Notes: a model not told the origin generated them from the sequence alone. Positions 18,945 to 28,666 are shown, counted from the first letter of the stretch. The stretch: 64,000 bases of DNA from Pseudomonas sp. (GCF_017744435.1 NZ_JAGIBG010000019.1:1-64000), one strand, 5' to 3'. A program made the numbers and translations.

Positions 18945-20024
18945 TCAATTTCCCGCCTTGATACTGGTCCAGATCCGCGTACGGATGCGGTCGATCTTGG
19001 CCGGCATCGCCTCCAGGGCATACAGCTTGCCCATCACATCCTCGCTCGGGTAAATCATCGTATTACCCTTCATGGCCGGCTCCACCAGCCCGTCCGCCTT
19101 CAGGTTGCCGTTGGCGTACTGCACATGGTTGCTGATGTTGGCCATCACTTCCGGCTGCAGCAGGTAGTTCATGTAGGCATACCCGGCCTTTTCATCCGGT
19201 GCATCGGCTGGCATGGCCACCATGTCGAACCACATCGGCGCACCTTCCTTGGGGATCGAATACCCCACCTTCACCCCGTTCTTCGCCTCTTCGGCGCGGT
19301 TCTTCGCCTGCAGCACATCCCCCGAGAAGCCCACCACCACGCAGATATCGCCGTTGGCCAGGTCACCGGTGTACTTCGATGAATGGAAGTAGCTGATGTA
19401 TGGCCGCACCTGCATCAGTAGTGCCTTGGCCTTGTCGTAGTCGGCCGGGTTCTGGCTGTGGTGCGGCAGGCCCAGGTAGTGCAGGGCGATCGGCAGCAGT
19501 TCGGGGCCGTTGTCGAGCACCGCGACGCCGCAGCTCTTCAGCTTGCTCATGTACTCGGGCTTGAATATCAGGTCCCAGGAGTCCACTGGCGCATTGTCGC
19601 CGAGCACCGCCTTGACCTTGTCGATGTTGTAGCCGATGCCCGTGCTGCCCCACAGGTACGGGAAGCCGTACTGGTTGCCCGGGTCGTTGACCTCCAGTGC
19701 CTTCATCAGCACCGGGTTGAGGTTGTGCCAGTTGGGCAGCTGCGACTTGTCCAGCGGCTTCAGGGCCTTGCCCTGGATCTGCCGGGCCATGAAGTGGTTG
19801 GACGGGAACACCACGTCGTAGCCGGAGTTGCCGGTCATCAGCTTGCCGTCGAGGGTCTCGTTGCTGTCGTACACGTCGTAGGTCGGCACGATGCCGCTGG
19901 CCTGCTGGAAGTTCTTCAGCGTGTCGGGCGCGACGTAACTGGACCAGTTGTAGATCTTCACCGTTTCGGCGGCGCTGGCGACGCTGGCGGCCAGCATCAG
20001 GGGAGCGAGAAGGAGCGTGCGCAT
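18945..20024 (-). CDS. Polyamine (putrescine/spermidine) ABC-type periplasmic binding protein, PotF/SpuD family
   Basis: This 359-residue secreted protein has signal peptide MRTLLLAPLMLAASVASA and the PotD/PotF fold (VKIYNWSSYVAPDTL, YDVVFPSNHFMARQ, WGSTGIGYN). It binds a polyamine in the periplasm. No permease or ATPase gene is beside it, so it must work with an importer encoded elsewhere or act as a sensor. A cupin and an amine-oxidase gene lie just upstream in the same direction, so the set looks like polyamine capture plus oxidation. Which polyamine it binds is not visible. Confidence 0.85.
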   Translation of the reverse strand: MRTLLLAPLMLAASVASAAETVKIYNWSSYVAPDTLKNFQQASGIVPTYDVYDSNETLDGKLMTGNSGYDVVFPSNHFMARQIQGKALKPLDKSQLPNWHNLNPVLMKALEVNDPGNQYGFPYLWGSTGIGYNIDKVKAVLGDNAPVDSWDLIFKPEYMSKLKSCGVAVLDNGPELLPIALHYLGLPHHSQNPADYDKAKALLMQVRPYISYFHSSKYTGDLANGDICVVVGFSGDVLQAKNRAEEAKNGVKVGYSIPKEGAPMWFDMVAMPADAPDEKAGYAYMNYLLQPEVMANISNHVQYANGNLKADGLVEPAMKGNTMIYPSEDVMGKLYALEAMPAKIDRIRTRIWTSIKAGN

Positions 20025-20076
20025 GTCGGGTTTACCTTGCTTTGTCTGTTGTTATCGAAGGCAGGCGATCAGCGGA

Positions 20077-20418
20077 TCAGAAAATCAGAACGTAGGTCTT
20101 GCGCACGGTCTCCTGGATGTCCCAGATGCCGGTGCTGTTGGCCGGTAGCATCAGTGCGTCTCCGGCTTCTATGAGCAGGGGCTCGCCACCGTCGGGGGTG
20201 AAGGTGCAGCGGCCCTTGATGAAATGGCAGAACTCCTGCTGCACGATCTGCCGCCGCCAGCGCCCGGGCGTGCATTCCCAGATGCCGGTTTCGACGCCGT
20301 CGCTGCGTTCCACGCAGGTGACCGAAGCCACTGCCACGGGTTCGCCAAGCGGCACCGCGACCGGGTTGGAGCTTTCGAGCACGGCGCTGTCTGTGTGTTT
20401 GAACTGGGTGATGCTCAT
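20077..20418 (-). CDS. Cupin-domain protein (EutQ/DUF861-like)
   Basis: This 113-residue single-domain cupin has the family motifs TGIWECTPGRWRR, FCHFIKGRCTFTPDGGEP and AGDALMLPANSTGIWD. Small cupins of this type often lie next to FAD-dependent amine oxidases of polyamine catabolism; their exact function is not known. A longer open frame runs to 21468 in this reading frame but is a shadow of the oxidase gene. ATG 20418 is the natural start. It lies 32 bases downstream of the oxidase and is probably cotranscribed. Confidence 0.8.
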   Translation of the reverse strand: MSITQFKHTDSAVLESSNPVAVPLGEPVAVASVTCVERSDGVETGIWECTPGRWRRQIVQQEFCHFIKGRCTFTPDGGEPLLIEAGDALMLPANSTGIWDIQETVRKTYVLIF

Positions 20419-20450
20419 GACCGGTGGATCCTGTGTCGGGGTAAGGGAAG

Positions 20451-21857
20451 TCAGTGCATGAAGCCTTCCATGAAGTCCGCAAGAGAGCTGGCCAGGCGCC
20501 GCCTCCAGGGCGCGCTGGCGGGGTTGGCGAGGGTCCGGTCCTCGTGGACGAAGCTCTGGATGATCGCGTTGTAGCCGAGCCAGCGGCAGGGCTCGAGCGG
20601 CCAGCTGGCCAGGCTCGATACCGGGCGGTTGTCGAGTACCCAGGGTTGCGCGGTCAGCTGGTTGTGCTGGTTGAGGATCAGCGCCGCCAGCGTGCGCCCG
20701 CCGAGGTTGGTGGCACCGACTCCTTCGCCGCCGTAGCCGCCGGCCAGGGCGATGCCGCGCTGACGGTCGCAGAGCATGTGCGGGCGGAAGCGCCGCGCCA
20801 TGCCCAGGTTGCCGCCCCAGGAGTGGGTGATGCGTGCGTGCTTGAGCTGCGGGAACAGTTCGCCGAACAGGTAGCGCCGCAGTTCGATTTCGTGCTCCTC
20901 GAGGTTGAAGTTCTCGCGCAGCCGGCCACCGAAGCGGTAGCCGCCGCGGGCGCCGAACACCAGGCGGTTGTCGGCGGTGCGCTGGCCGTAGGTGACCTGG
21001 CGGCTGCTCTCGCTGAAGGCCTGGCCCTGGCAGAGACCGATCTGCTCCCAGGTCGATTCCGGCAGCGGCTCGGTGGCCACCAGCAGGCTCTGCACCGGCA
21101 ACTGGTGTTTGCCCAGCGGAGGCAGGCTGGCGGCGTACCCTTCGACCGCCGGTACCATCCACTGGCAACGGATGCGCGCCAGGGGCGAGCGTACTTCGCC
21201 GGGTTGCCAGTCGATGGCCGGGGTGTTCTCGTAGATCGTTACGCCCAGCGCTTCCACGGCCCGGGCCAGGCCACGGGCCAGCTTGGCCGGGTGAATGGTC
21301 GCGGTGTGCGGGCTGTAGATGGCGCCGTAGGCATTGCTGACCCGCAGTTGCGCGTCCAGTTGCTCGGGGCGCAGCCAGCGGTAGTCGTCCTCGGTCATGC
21401 CCTGGCGATACAGGTCGTCCAGGTAGGCGCGCAGGCTGCGTTCCTGCTCCGGGTAACGCGCGGCGCAATACAGCACGCCGCCTTTGCGGTAGTCGCAGTC
21501 GATGCCCTCGCGCTGCAGCACGCTGTGTACTTCATCGGGAATGCCATGCAACAGGTCGATGCTGGCGCGGCGCTGCTGCGGCGACAGGGTGGCCAGCAGG
21601 CGGTCTTCACCGAGCAGGTTGCCCATCAGCCAGCCGCCATTGCGCCCCGAGGCGCCGAAGCCGGCGATGTTGGCCTCGATCACCGCGATGTTCAGTTGCG
21701 GCGCCTGGCGCTTGAGGTAGTAGGCGGTCCACAGGCCGGTGTAGCCGGCGCCGATGATGCACACATCGACCTCGAGGTCCTGGCGCAGTGCCGGGCGCGC
21801 GCACAGCGGCTCGTCGAGCTGGTCCATCCACAGGCTGAGCGTGCGCAGGGGTTGCAT
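20451..21857 (-). CDS. FAD-dependent oxidoreductase, PuuB/OrdL (DAO) family
   Basis: This cytosolic flavoenzyme of 468 residues has a dinucleotide-binding fold near the N-terminus (VDVCIIGAGYTGLWTAYYL) and GASGRNGGW, typical of gamma-glutamylputrescine oxidase and related glycine/sarcosine oxidases. Later motifs include YGAIYSPHTATIHPAKLARGL and the C-terminal GGYGGEGVGATNLGGRT. It likely oxidises a secondary amine such as gamma-glutamylputrescine. The frame begins at GTG 21872, but ATG 21857 has GGAG nine bases upstream. The neighbouring binding protein and cupin support a polyamine link; the substrate is inferred. Confidence 0.85.
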   Translation of the reverse strand: MQPLRTLSLWMDQLDEPLCARPALRQDLEVDVCIIGAGYTGLWTAYYLKRQAPQLNIAVIEANIAGFGASGRNGGWLMGNLLGEDRLLATLSPQQRRASIDLLHGIPDEVHSVLQREGIDCDYRKGGVLYCAARYPEQERSLRAYLDDLYRQGMTEDDYRWLRPEQLDAQLRVSNAYGAIYSPHTATIHPAKLARGLARAVEALGVTIYENTPAIDWQPGEVRSPLARIRCQWMVPAVEGYAASLPPLGKHQLPVQSLLVATEPLPESTWEQIGLCQGQAFSESSRQVTYGQRTADNRLVFGARGGYRFGGRLRENFNLEEHEIELRRYLFGELFPQLKHARITHSWGGNLGMARRFRPHMLCDRQRGIALAGGYGGEGVGATNLGGRTLAALILNQHNQLTAQPWVLDNRPVSSLASWPLEPCRWLGYNAIIQSFVHEDRTLANPASAPWRRRLASSLADFMEGFMH

Positions 21858-21921
21858 CGGGTTTTGCTCCACATCCGTCTAGGTCTGTGGGCGATGCTAG
21901 TGGTGTCGGCCGGTGGCTGTC

Positions 21922-22731
21922 TTACGTGCGTGCACGCAGGGAAATTTGCTTGAGGTAGGCCTTGGGGGTGAGGCCGGTGTGCTCGCGGAAGCACTTGTAG
22001 AACGCCGAGAGCGAGTTGAAGCCGGCGTTGAACGCCAGGTCGTCGATCGGCGCCTCGACGCTGTCGTCGTCGAGGCTGGCCATCAGGTGTTGCAGGCGCG
22101 CCTGGTTGACGTAGCGGTAGAAGCTTTGCCCGAGCACCTGGTTGAGCAGGTAGGAGATCTGGTTGCGGCTGTAGCCACTGGCGTCGGCCACCTGCTGCAG
22201 GTCCAGCTCCGGGTCGAGGTAGGGGCGCTGGCGCTGGAAGTAGTGCTCCAGGTCCTGGGCCATGGTCGACAGCTGCCGTGGCGACAGGCCCAGGCGACTG
22301 GTAGCCGGGCGCGGGCCGCTGCTGACCAGGCCGTTGCCGTTCTGGCGAACCAGGGTGGCGTACTCGTTGACCCGCCAGATCAGCCCGTCCTTGACGGTGA
22401 TCGCTTCGCTGGACTGGAACGCCACCAGGCCTTCGCCGCCCTGCACCGTGACCTGGTACTGGATGAAGGCGGTGCAGCCGTCGACGCGGATGCGGTCGCT
22501 GTGGACGATGTCCTCGCCGGCTTCATGGGGCAGGCAGGCGCGCACGTATTCGCGCAGCTCGCGGTAGCCGAGCACGCGGTTCTGGAAGAAGTCGTGGTAC
22601 TGGATGTCGGGGTGGTAAAGCGCGATCACGCCGTCGAGGTCACGGTGCTTCCAGCACAGGTGGTAGCGCAGGACGGTGTCGGCAGTGAGCGGGGTCTGCT
22701 CGGGGCCGTCGGGGAGGGTGGTGGCGGTCAT
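21922..22731 (-). CDS. AraC-family regulator with an N-terminal SnoaL/NTF2-like domain
   Basis: This 269-residue protein has a C-terminal AraC-type DNA-binding domain of two helix-turn-helices (about 165-262: VADASGYSRNQISYLLNQVLG, then AFNAGFNSLSAFYKCFREHTG split by turns). The N-terminal part (about 18-135) reads as a SnoaL/NTF2-like fold (RYHLCWKHRDLDGVIALYHPDIQYHDF, then VRACLP and IQYQVTVQGG). That is not the usual cupin-type sensor of AraC proteins. ATG 22731 was chosen over TTG 22767. It lies upstream of and in the same direction as the amine oxidase cluster and may control it; the ligand is unknown. Confidence 0.82.
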   Translation of the reverse strand: MTATTLPDGPEQTPLTADTVLRYHLCWKHRDLDGVIALYHPDIQYHDFFQNRVLGYRELREYVRACLPHEAGEDIVHSDRIRVDGCTAFIQYQVTVQGGEGLVAFQSSEAITVKDGLIWRVNEYATLVRQNGNGLVSSGPRPATSRLGLSPRQLSTMAQDLEHYFQRQRPYLDPELDLQQVADASGYSRNQISYLLNQVLGQSFYRYVNQARLQHLMASLDDDSVEAPIDDLAFNAGFNSLSAFYKCFREHTGLTPKAYLKQISLRART

Positions 22732-22905
22732 GGGCTCGATAGTGCATTGCAGAACACCCAGGTGCAAGGGTGTCGATCAGGCGTTTTGCATGGTTCTTTC
22801 AAGCGGGTTGTGGGGTAAACCCTTGATTCATATAAATGTAATTTTTTGATACGGATGGCATGGCAGGTGCACCGCTTTGTTCACCATCGAACAAGGAGAA
22901 AGGCC

Positions 22906-22980
22906 ATGCGCTCGATACTGCTGTGGATGATTGGGGTACCGATTCCCGTGATTATCCTGATCTGGTTCTTCATGCATTGA
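22906..22980 (+). CDS. 24-residue single-helix membrane peptide
   Basis: This very short frame encodes MRSILLWMIGVPIPVIILIW and FFMH. The first three residues are basic or polar, and the rest is one hydrophobic helix with a GVPIPV turn. ATG 22906 has a perfect AAGGAG eight bases upstream (ACAAGGAGAAAGGCC). I recall similar peptides of about 25 residues in other proteobacteria, but their role is unknown to me. It stands alone, between the regulator gene and a REP pair. The ribosome site and the protein-like sequence argue that it is real. Confidence 0.6.
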   Translation: MRSILLWMIGVPIPVIILIWFFMH

Positions 22981-22986
22981 GATCTT

Positions 22987-23092
22987 TGGGGCCGCTGCGC
23001 GGCCCTTCGCGGGCAAGCCCGCCCCCACAGGGACCGCACAGATTTCGAATGCTGTGGAGGACCTGTGGGAGCGGGTTTACCCGCGAAGAAGC
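22987..23092. repeat. Inverted REP pair
   Basis: A REP with the GGGGCCGC..GCGGCCC stem and TTCGCGGGCAAGCCCGC core faces an inverted copy (GTGGGAGCGGGTTTACCCGC, then GAAGAAG). It follows the 24-residue peptide gene and precedes the convergent end of dppF. Confidence 0.88.
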
Positions 23093-23102
23093 TCACACCG
23101 AT

Positions 23103-24071
23103 CTAGAGGAACTGCTCGGCATAGTGGCAAGCCACCTGCCGCGTACTCACCTGCCGCAATGCCGGTACTTCCTTGGCACAGCGCTCGGTCGCATACGGGC
23201 AACGCTTGTGAAACGCACACCCATCCGGCGGATTGAGCGGGTTGGGCAGCTCCCCGGCAATGCGGATCTTCGGCTTCAACGGGTCCGGGTGAATCGCCGG
23301 TGTCGCCGACAGCAGTGCCTGGGTATACGGATGCAGCGGCTTCTCGTAGATATCCTCTTTCGGCCCCATCTCCGCCGGCCGCCCCAGGTACATCACCAAC
23401 ACCTGATCGGCCACATGCCGCACCACCGCCAGGTTGTGCGAGATGAACACGTAGGCGGTGTTGAACTCTTTCTGCAAGTCCATGAACAGGTTCAGCACCT
23501 GGGCCTGGATCGACACGTCCAGCGCCGAGGTAGGCTCATCCGCCACCAGCACCTTCGGCTGCAGCATCATCGCCCGGGCCAGGGCAATCCGCTGGCGTTG
23601 ACCGCCTGAGAACATGTGCGGGTAGCGCTGGTAATGCTCGGGGCGCAAGCCGACCTGTTCCATCATCTTCTGTACTTTCTCGCGCCGCTCGGCCTTGCTC
23701 AGCGAGGTGTTGATCAGCAGCGGCTCGGCCAGCTGGTCACCGATCTTCTGCCGTGGGTTGAGCGAGGCATAGGGGCTTTGGAACACCATCTGCACGTCGC
23801 GGCGCAGTTGCTTGCGCTCGGACTTGCTGGCGCCCTTCACCTCGGTGCCGGCGATCTGCAGCGAGCCGGAGGAGGGCTCCTCGATCAGCGTCAGGGCGCG
23901 GGCCAGGGTCGACTTGCCGCAGCCGGACTCACCGACCACGGCCAAGGTCTTGCCGGCCTCCAGTTCGAACGACACGCCATTGAGCGCGCGCACCAGGGCG
24001 TGGCCCTTGAACAGCCCGCGGGAGACTTCGTAATGCCGGGTCAGCTCCCGGGCAGTGAGAACGACGGCCAT
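23103..24071 (-). CDS. dppF: Dipeptide ABC importer ATP-binding subunit DppF
   Basis: This 322-residue ATPase has Walker A GESGCGKST, the signature MFSGGQRQRIALARA, Walker B VLVADEP and the C-terminal Cys-rich oligopeptide-family tail (CAFHKRCPYATERC). The start ATG 24071 overlaps the dppD stop (TGATG), so the two are translationally coupled. It pairs with DppD to drive import of di- and tripeptides through DppBC. It is the last gene of the operon. Confidence 0.93.
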   Translation of the reverse strand: MAVVLTARELTRHYEVSRGLFKGHALVRALNGVSFELEAGKTLAVVGESGCGKSTLARALTLIEEPSSGSLQIAGTEVKGASKSERKQLRRDVQMVFQSPYASLNPRQKIGDQLAEPLLINTSLSKAERREKVQKMMEQVGLRPEHYQRYPHMFSGGQRQRIALARAMMLQPKVLVADEPTSALDVSIQAQVLNLFMDLQKEFNTAYVFISHNLAVVRHVADQVLVMYLGRPAEMGPKEDIYEKPLHPYTQALLSATPAIHPDPLKPKIRIAGELPNPLNPPDGCAFHKRCPYATERCAKEVPALRQVSTRQVACHYAEQFL

Positions 24072-25039
24072 CACGCCACCTCCTGGTTCAGCGGGTAGAA
24101 GCAGCGCACCAGGCTGTGGGCCTGCGGGTCGAGGGGCGGGCGCTGGTGGCGGCAGTTGTCCTGCACGTACGGGCAGCGCGGCGACAGCAGGCAGCCAGCC
24201 GGGCGGTCATAGCGGCCGGGGACGATGCCGGGCAGGGTGGCCAGGCGCTCGGCGCCGATGCTGTGCTCGGGGATCGCCGCCAGCAGCGCTTCGCTGTACG
24301 GGTGGGCGGGCACGTCGAACAGCTCTGGCACCTGGCCGACTTCCACGGCCTGGCCGGCGTACATCACGCACACCCGCCTGGCGGTTTCGGCGACCACGGC
24401 CAGGTCGTGGGTGATCAGGATGAGCGCCATGTTGCGCTCCTTCTGCAGGTTGACCAGCAGCTCCATGATCTGCGCCTGGATGGTCACGTCCAGCGCGGTG
24501 GTCGGTTCGTCGGCGATCAGCAGCTTGGGTTCGCCGGCAATGGCCATGGCGATCGCCACGCGCTGGCTCATGCCGCCGGACAACTGGTGCGGGTAGGCGT
24601 CCAGGCGACTTTCCGCAGCCGGTATCTCGACTTTCTTCAACAGCTCCAGGGCACGCTGACGCGCGGCCTTGCCCTTCAGGCCCAAGTGCTGGCGCAGCAC
24701 TTCCTCGATCTGGTAGCCCACGGTGTAGCTGGGGTTGAGCGCGGTCATCGGGTCCTGGAAGACCATGGCGATGTCCTTGCCCACCACCTTGCGCCGCTGG
24801 CGACCGCTGAGCTTGAGCATGTCGGTGCCATCGAAGGTGAGCGAATCGGCGGTGATGCGCCCGGGGGCGTCGATCAGGCCCATCAGGGCCATCATGGTGA
24901 CGGATTTACCCGAGCCGGACTCGCCGACGATGGCCAGGATCTCACCGGCTTCCACCGCCAGGTCCAGGCCATCGACCACGGGCACGGCATTGGCGTCGCC
25001 GAAGCGCACGTTCAGGTTGTTGATCTGCAACAGTGACAT
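24071..25039 (-). CDS. dppD: Dipeptide ABC importer ATP-binding subunit DppD
   Basis: This 322-residue ATPase has Walker [10 protein letters not shown], the signature [15 protein letters not shown], Walker B LLIADEP and the C-terminal Cys motif ([14 protein letters not shown]) typical of Opp/Dpp ATPases. ATG 25039 has GAGGAG six bases upstream; the longer frame to 25084 is rejected. It is the fourth of four transporter-core genes. Confidence 0.93.
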   Translation of the reverse strand: MSLLQINNLNVRFGDANAVPVVDGLDLAVEAGEILAIVGESGSGKSVTMMALMGLIDAPGRITADSLTFDGTDMLKLSGRQRRKVVGKDIAMVFQDPMTALNPSYTVGYQIEEVLRQHLGLKGKAARQRALELLKKVEIPAAESRLDAYPHQLSGGMSQRVAIAMAIAGEPKLLIADEPTTALDVTIQAQIMELLVNLQKERNMALILITHDLAVVAETARRVCVMYAGQAVEVGQVPELFDVPAHPYSEALLAAIPEHSIGAERLATLPGIVPGRYDRPAGCLLSPRCPYVQDNCRHQRPPLDPQAHSLVRCFYPLNQEVA

Positions 25040-25049
25040 GGCGTTCTCC

Positions 25050-25976
25050 TCAGGCGGCGTTCTTGAGTTTCGGGTCCAGCGCATCGCGCAGGCCGTCGCC
25101 CATCAGGTTGATTGCCAGCACACTGAGCAGAATGGTCAGGCCAGGCAGGCTCACCACCCACCAGGCGCGCTCGATGTAGTCACGGGCCGAAGCCAGCATG
25201 GTGCCCCACTCGGGGGTTGGCGGCTGGACGCCGAGGCCGAGGAAGCCCAGGGCGGCGGCGTCGAGGATCGCAGACGAGAAGCTCAAGGTGGCCTGCACGA
25301 TCAGCGGCGCCATGCAGTTGGGCAGCACGGTGACGAACATCAGCCGTGGCAGCCCGGCGCCGGCCAGGCGCGCGGCGGTAACGTAGTCACGGTTCAGTTC
25401 GCCCATCACCGCAGCACGGGTCAGGCGCACGTAGGACGGCAACGACACGATGGCGATGGCGATCACCGTGTTGATCAGGCCAGGGCCGAGGATGGCGACG
25501 ATGGCCACCGCCAGCAGCAGCGACGGCAGGGCCAGCATCACGTCCATCAGGCGCATGATCGAGGGGCCGAGCACCTGCGGGAAGAAGCCCGCCAGCAGGC
25601 CCAGCAGAATGCCGGGGATCAGCGACATCACCACCGACGACAGGCCGATCAGCAGCGACAACCGCGCGCCCTGGATCAGGCGCGACAGCAGGTCGCGGCC
25701 GAGTTCGTCGGTGCCGAGGATGAATTGCCAGCTGCCGCCTTCAAGCCACACCGGCGGGGTCAGCAGGAAGTCGCGGTACTGCTCGCTCGGGTCATGGGGG
25801 GCAACCCACGGCGCGAACACGGCACAGAACACCACCAGGCACATGAAGGCCAGGCCCATTACCGCGCCCTTGTTGCGCGAGAAGGCGTGCCAGAATTCTT
25901 TGTACGGTGAGGGGTAGAGCAGGCTCTGGTCCACCGGGCTGGCCGGTGTGACGGATTTCGGAATCGGGCTAGTCAT
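25050..25976 (-). CDS. dppC: Dipeptide ABC importer permease DppC
   Basis: This 308-residue inner-membrane protein has an N-terminal cytosolic segment, six helices and the permease motif with [20 protein letters not shown] and [12 protein letters not shown]. Length and motifs match DppC/OppC. It lies ten bases after dppB and ten before dppD, and forms the channel with DppB. Confidence 0.93.
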   Translation of the reverse strand: MTSPIPKSVTPASPVDQSLLYPSPYKEFWHAFSRNKGAVMGLAFMCLVVFCAVFAPWVAPHDPSEQYRDFLLTPPVWLEGGSWQFILGTDELGRDLLSRLIQGARLSLLIGLSSVVMSLIPGILLGLLAGFFPQVLGPSIMRLMDVMLALPSLLLAVAIVAILGPGLINTVIAIAIVSLPSYVRLTRAAVMGELNRDYVTAARLAGAGLPRLMFVTVLPNCMAPLIVQATLSFSSAILDAAALGFLGLGVQPPTPEWGTMLASARDYIERAWWVVSLPGLTILLSVLAINLMGDGLRDALDPKLKNAA

Positions 25977-25986
25977 GGCGAAGGCC

Positions 25987-26997
25987 TCAGCGCTGATGAC
26001 GGATGCGTGGGTTGGCCAGGCCGTAGAGGATATCCACGACGAAGTTGACCAGGATCACCAGGCAGGCGATCAACAGGATGCCGTTCTGGACCACGGGGTA
26101 GTCACGGGCGCCGATGGCTTCGATCAGCCATTTACCGATGCCCGGCCAGGAGAAAATGGTTTCGGTGAGCACGGCGCCGGCCAGCAGCGTGCCGACCTGC
26201 AGGCCGAACACGGTCAGCACCGGGATCAGCGCGTTGCGCAGGCCATGCACGAACACCACGCGGGCGGGCGACAGGCCCTTGGCGCGGGCGGTGCGGATGT
26301 AGTCTTCGCGCAGCACTTCGAGCATCGACGAACGGGTCATGCGGGCGATCACCGCCAGCGGGATGGTGCCGAGCACGATGGCCGGCAGGATCAGGTGCAT
26401 CACCGCGTCCTTGAATGCGCCTTCCTCGTCGCTGAGCAGGGTGTCGATGAGCATGAAGCCGGTTTTCGGCTCGATGTCGTAGAGCAGGTCGATCCGCCCG
26501 GACACCGGGGTCCAGCCCAGGCTCACCGAGAAGAACATGATCAGGATCAGGCCCCACCAGAAGATCGGCATAGAATAGCCGGCCAGGGAAATCCCCATCA
26601 CCCCGTGGTCGAACAACGAACCGCGCTTGAGCGCGGCGATCACCCCGGCCAGCAGGCCGACCACACCGGCGAACAGCAAGGCGGCGAGGGCCAGCTCCAG
26701 GGTGGCGGGGAACAGGGTGAGGAACTCGGTCCACACGCTTTCGCGGGTGCGCAGCGACTCACCGAGGTCACCGTGGGCCAGCTTGCCGACGTAGTCCAGA
26801 TACTGGACCGGCAACGGCTTGTTCAGGCCCAGGCGCTCCATGGCCTGGGCGTGCATTTCGGGGTCGACCCTGCGCTCACCCATCATCACTTCCACCGGGT
26901 CGCCGGGGATCAGGCGTATGAGCGCGAAGGTCAGCAAGGTGATACCGAAGAAAGTCGGTATCAGCAGGCCCAGGCGCCGGGCAATAAAACTCAACAT
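25987..26997 (-). CDS. dppB: Dipeptide ABC importer permease DppB
   Basis: This 336-residue inner-membrane permease has the DppB N-terminus (FIARRLGLLIPTFFGITLLTF), RLIPGDPVEVMMGE, and the EAA-type loop (LREDYIRTARAKGLSPARVV) before the last helices. It has about six helices. It follows the adjacent binding-protein gene after a short gap in the same direction. Confidence 0.93.
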   Translation of the reverse strand: MLSFIARRLGLLIPTFFGITLLTFALIRLIPGDPVEVMMGERRVDPEMHAQAMERLGLNKPLPVQYLDYVGKLAHGDLGESLRTRESVWTEFLTLFPATLELALAALLFAGVVGLLAGVIAALKRGSLFDHGVMGISLAGYSMPIFWWGLILIMFFSVSLGWTPVSGRIDLLYDIEPKTGFMLIDTLLSDEEGAFKDAVMHLILPAIVLGTIPLAVIARMTRSSMLEVLREDYIRTARAKGLSPARVVFVHGLRNALIPVLTVFGLQVGTLLAGAVLTETIFSWPGIGKWLIEAIGARDYPVVQNGILLIACLVILVNFVVDILYGLANPRIRHQR

Positions 26998-27070
26998 TGT
27001 CGGGGTTACCTCATAAGCAGGTCACGCAGTGCCGCCAGTGCCTTGTGGGGTCCCGGCGATCGTTGTTGTT

Positions 27071-28666
27071 CTACTTCACCTTGGTGGTGGCGAAGTTGTT
27101 GTTGGTCAGAGGGTTGATCACGTAGCCCTCCACGTTGTCACGCATGGCGGTGAACATCTTCGGATGGGCCATGCTGATCCAGGGTTGATCGTCATCGTAC
27201 ACCTTCAAAGCCTCGGCATAGAGCCTGGCGCGTTCGTCGTTGTCGATCACTTCGCGGGCGCGGGTGATCAGCTCCTGGAATCTTGGGTTGCACCAGCGCG
27301 CGTAGTTCTCGCCGCTTTTGGCGGCATCGCAACTGAGCAGCGGGCTGAGGAAGTTATCCGGGTCGCCGTTGTCGCCGGCCCAGCCGGTGGACACCAGGTC
27401 GGCCTCGCCGTTCTTGGCCCGGCGCAGCATCTCGGCCCACTCCATCACGCGGATGTCGAGCTTCAGGCCGATCTGCTTGAGGTCGGCCTGCAGCATTTCG
27501 GCGGACAGGCGTGGGTTGGGGTTGGTCGCGCCGCCGCCGTTGCGGGTGAACAGGGTGATTACCGTGCCTTCCGGCACCCCGGCTTGCTTGAGCAACTCGC
27601 GGGCCTTGGCCAGGTCGCGGGGCGGGTTCCTGTTCTCGGTGTTGAAGCCGATCATGGTCGGCGGGTAGGGGTTCACGCCGACCAGAGCGTTGCCCTTGCC
27701 GAACAGCTGGTCGACGTGGGTCTGGCGGTCGAAGGCCATGTTGATGGCTTTGCGCACGCGTACGTCGCTCAGGTACTTGTGTTCGGTGTTCATCGCGATG
27801 TAACCGGTGACCAGGGCTTCGATTTCATCGACCTTCAGTTTCGGGTCCTGCTTGATCGACGCTACGTCTTCGGGCTTGGGGTAGAGCGCCACCTGGCATT
27901 CGTTGGCACGCAGCTTCTGCAGGCGCACGTTGCTGTCGGTGGCGATGGCAAAGATCAGCGCGTCGGCCGGTGGCTTGCCGCGGAAGTAGTCCGGGTTGGG
28001 CTTGTAGCGAACCTGGGCATCCTTGTTGTAGCGCTGGAAGATGAACGGGCCAGTGCCGATCGGCTTGCTGTTGAGGTCGCCGGTCTTGCCGGCCTTGAGC
28101 AGCTGGTCGCCATATTCGGCGGAATAGATCGAGGTGAAGGCCATGGCCATGTCGCGCAGGAATGGCGCTTCGGGGCGGGTCAGGGTGATCACCACGGTGT
28201 GGTCGTCGGTCTTGCTCACCGACTTGAGCAGGTCCTTGAAGGCCATGCTTTCAAAGTACGGGTAGCCGACGCTGGTCTTGTCGTGCCACGGGTGGTGCGG
28301 GTCGAGCTGGCGATTCAGGCTCCACAGCACGTCGTCGGCGTTGAAGTCGCGGGTCGGCTTGAAGTGGTCGGTCGTGTGGAACTTCACCCCTTGGCGCAGG
28401 TGGAAGGTGTAGGTCAGGCCGTCGGGCGAGATGTCCCAGCGTTCGGCCAGGGCCGGCTGGATGTCGGTGGTGCCGGGCTTGAAGTCGACCAGGCGGTTGA
28501 ACACCGTTTCGGCCGAGGCATCGGCGGTGACGGCGGTGGTGTACTGGACGATGTCGAAGCCTTCCGGGCTGGCTTCGGTGCACACCACCAGCGGCTTGGC
28601 CGCGAGGTTGCCGGCGGCGCCGAGGATGACCGCTGCCAGGGCAGCGCGGAGCGGTAGCGATGTCAT
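27071..28666 (-). CDS. Dipeptide-type periplasmic substrate-binding protein (DppA family, nearest dppB)
   Basis: This 531-residue secreted protein has signal peptide MTSLPLRAALAAVILGAAGN (then LAA) and the SBP family 5 motifs (LVVCTEASPEGFDIVQY, AERWDISPDGLTYTFHLR, VRVRKAINMAFDR). It is clearly more diverged from the other two binding proteins of this operon than they are from each other. The open frame reaches 28795, but ATG 28666 has AGGGAG upstream and begins the signal peptide. In P. aeruginosa the gene in this position is dppA4. Confidence 0.9.
   Translation of the reverse strand: MTSLPLRAALAAVILGAAGNLAAKPLVVCTEASPEGFDIVQYTTAVTADASAETVFNRLVDFKPGTTDIQPALAERWDISPDGLTYTFHLRQGVKFHTTDHFKPTRDFNADDVLWSLNRQLDPHHPWHDKTSVGYPYFESMAFKDLLKSVSKTDDHTVVITLTRPEAPFLRDMAMAFTSIYSAEYGDQLLKAGKTGDLNSKPIGTGPFIFQRYNKDAQVRYKPNPDYFRGKPPADALIFAIATDSNVRLQKLRANECQVALYPKPEDVASIKQDPKLKVDEIEALVTGYIAMNTEHKYLSDVRVRKAINMAFDRQTHVDQLFGKGNALVGVNPYPPTMIGFNTENRNPPRDLAKARELLKQAGVPEGTVITLFTRNGGGATNPNPRLSAEMLQADLKQIGLKLDIRVMEWAEMLRRAKNGEADLVSTGWAGDNGDPDNFLSPLLSCDAAKSGENYARWCNPRFQELITRAREVIDNDERARLYAEALKVYDDDQPWISMAHPKMFTAMRDNVEGYVINPLTNNNFATTKVK

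Noticed and set aside
20419..21468. N-terminal extension of the cupin frame overlapping the amine oxidase
   Set aside because: It reads through the oxidase gene in another frame; the Pro/Arg-rich sequence is typical of shadows.
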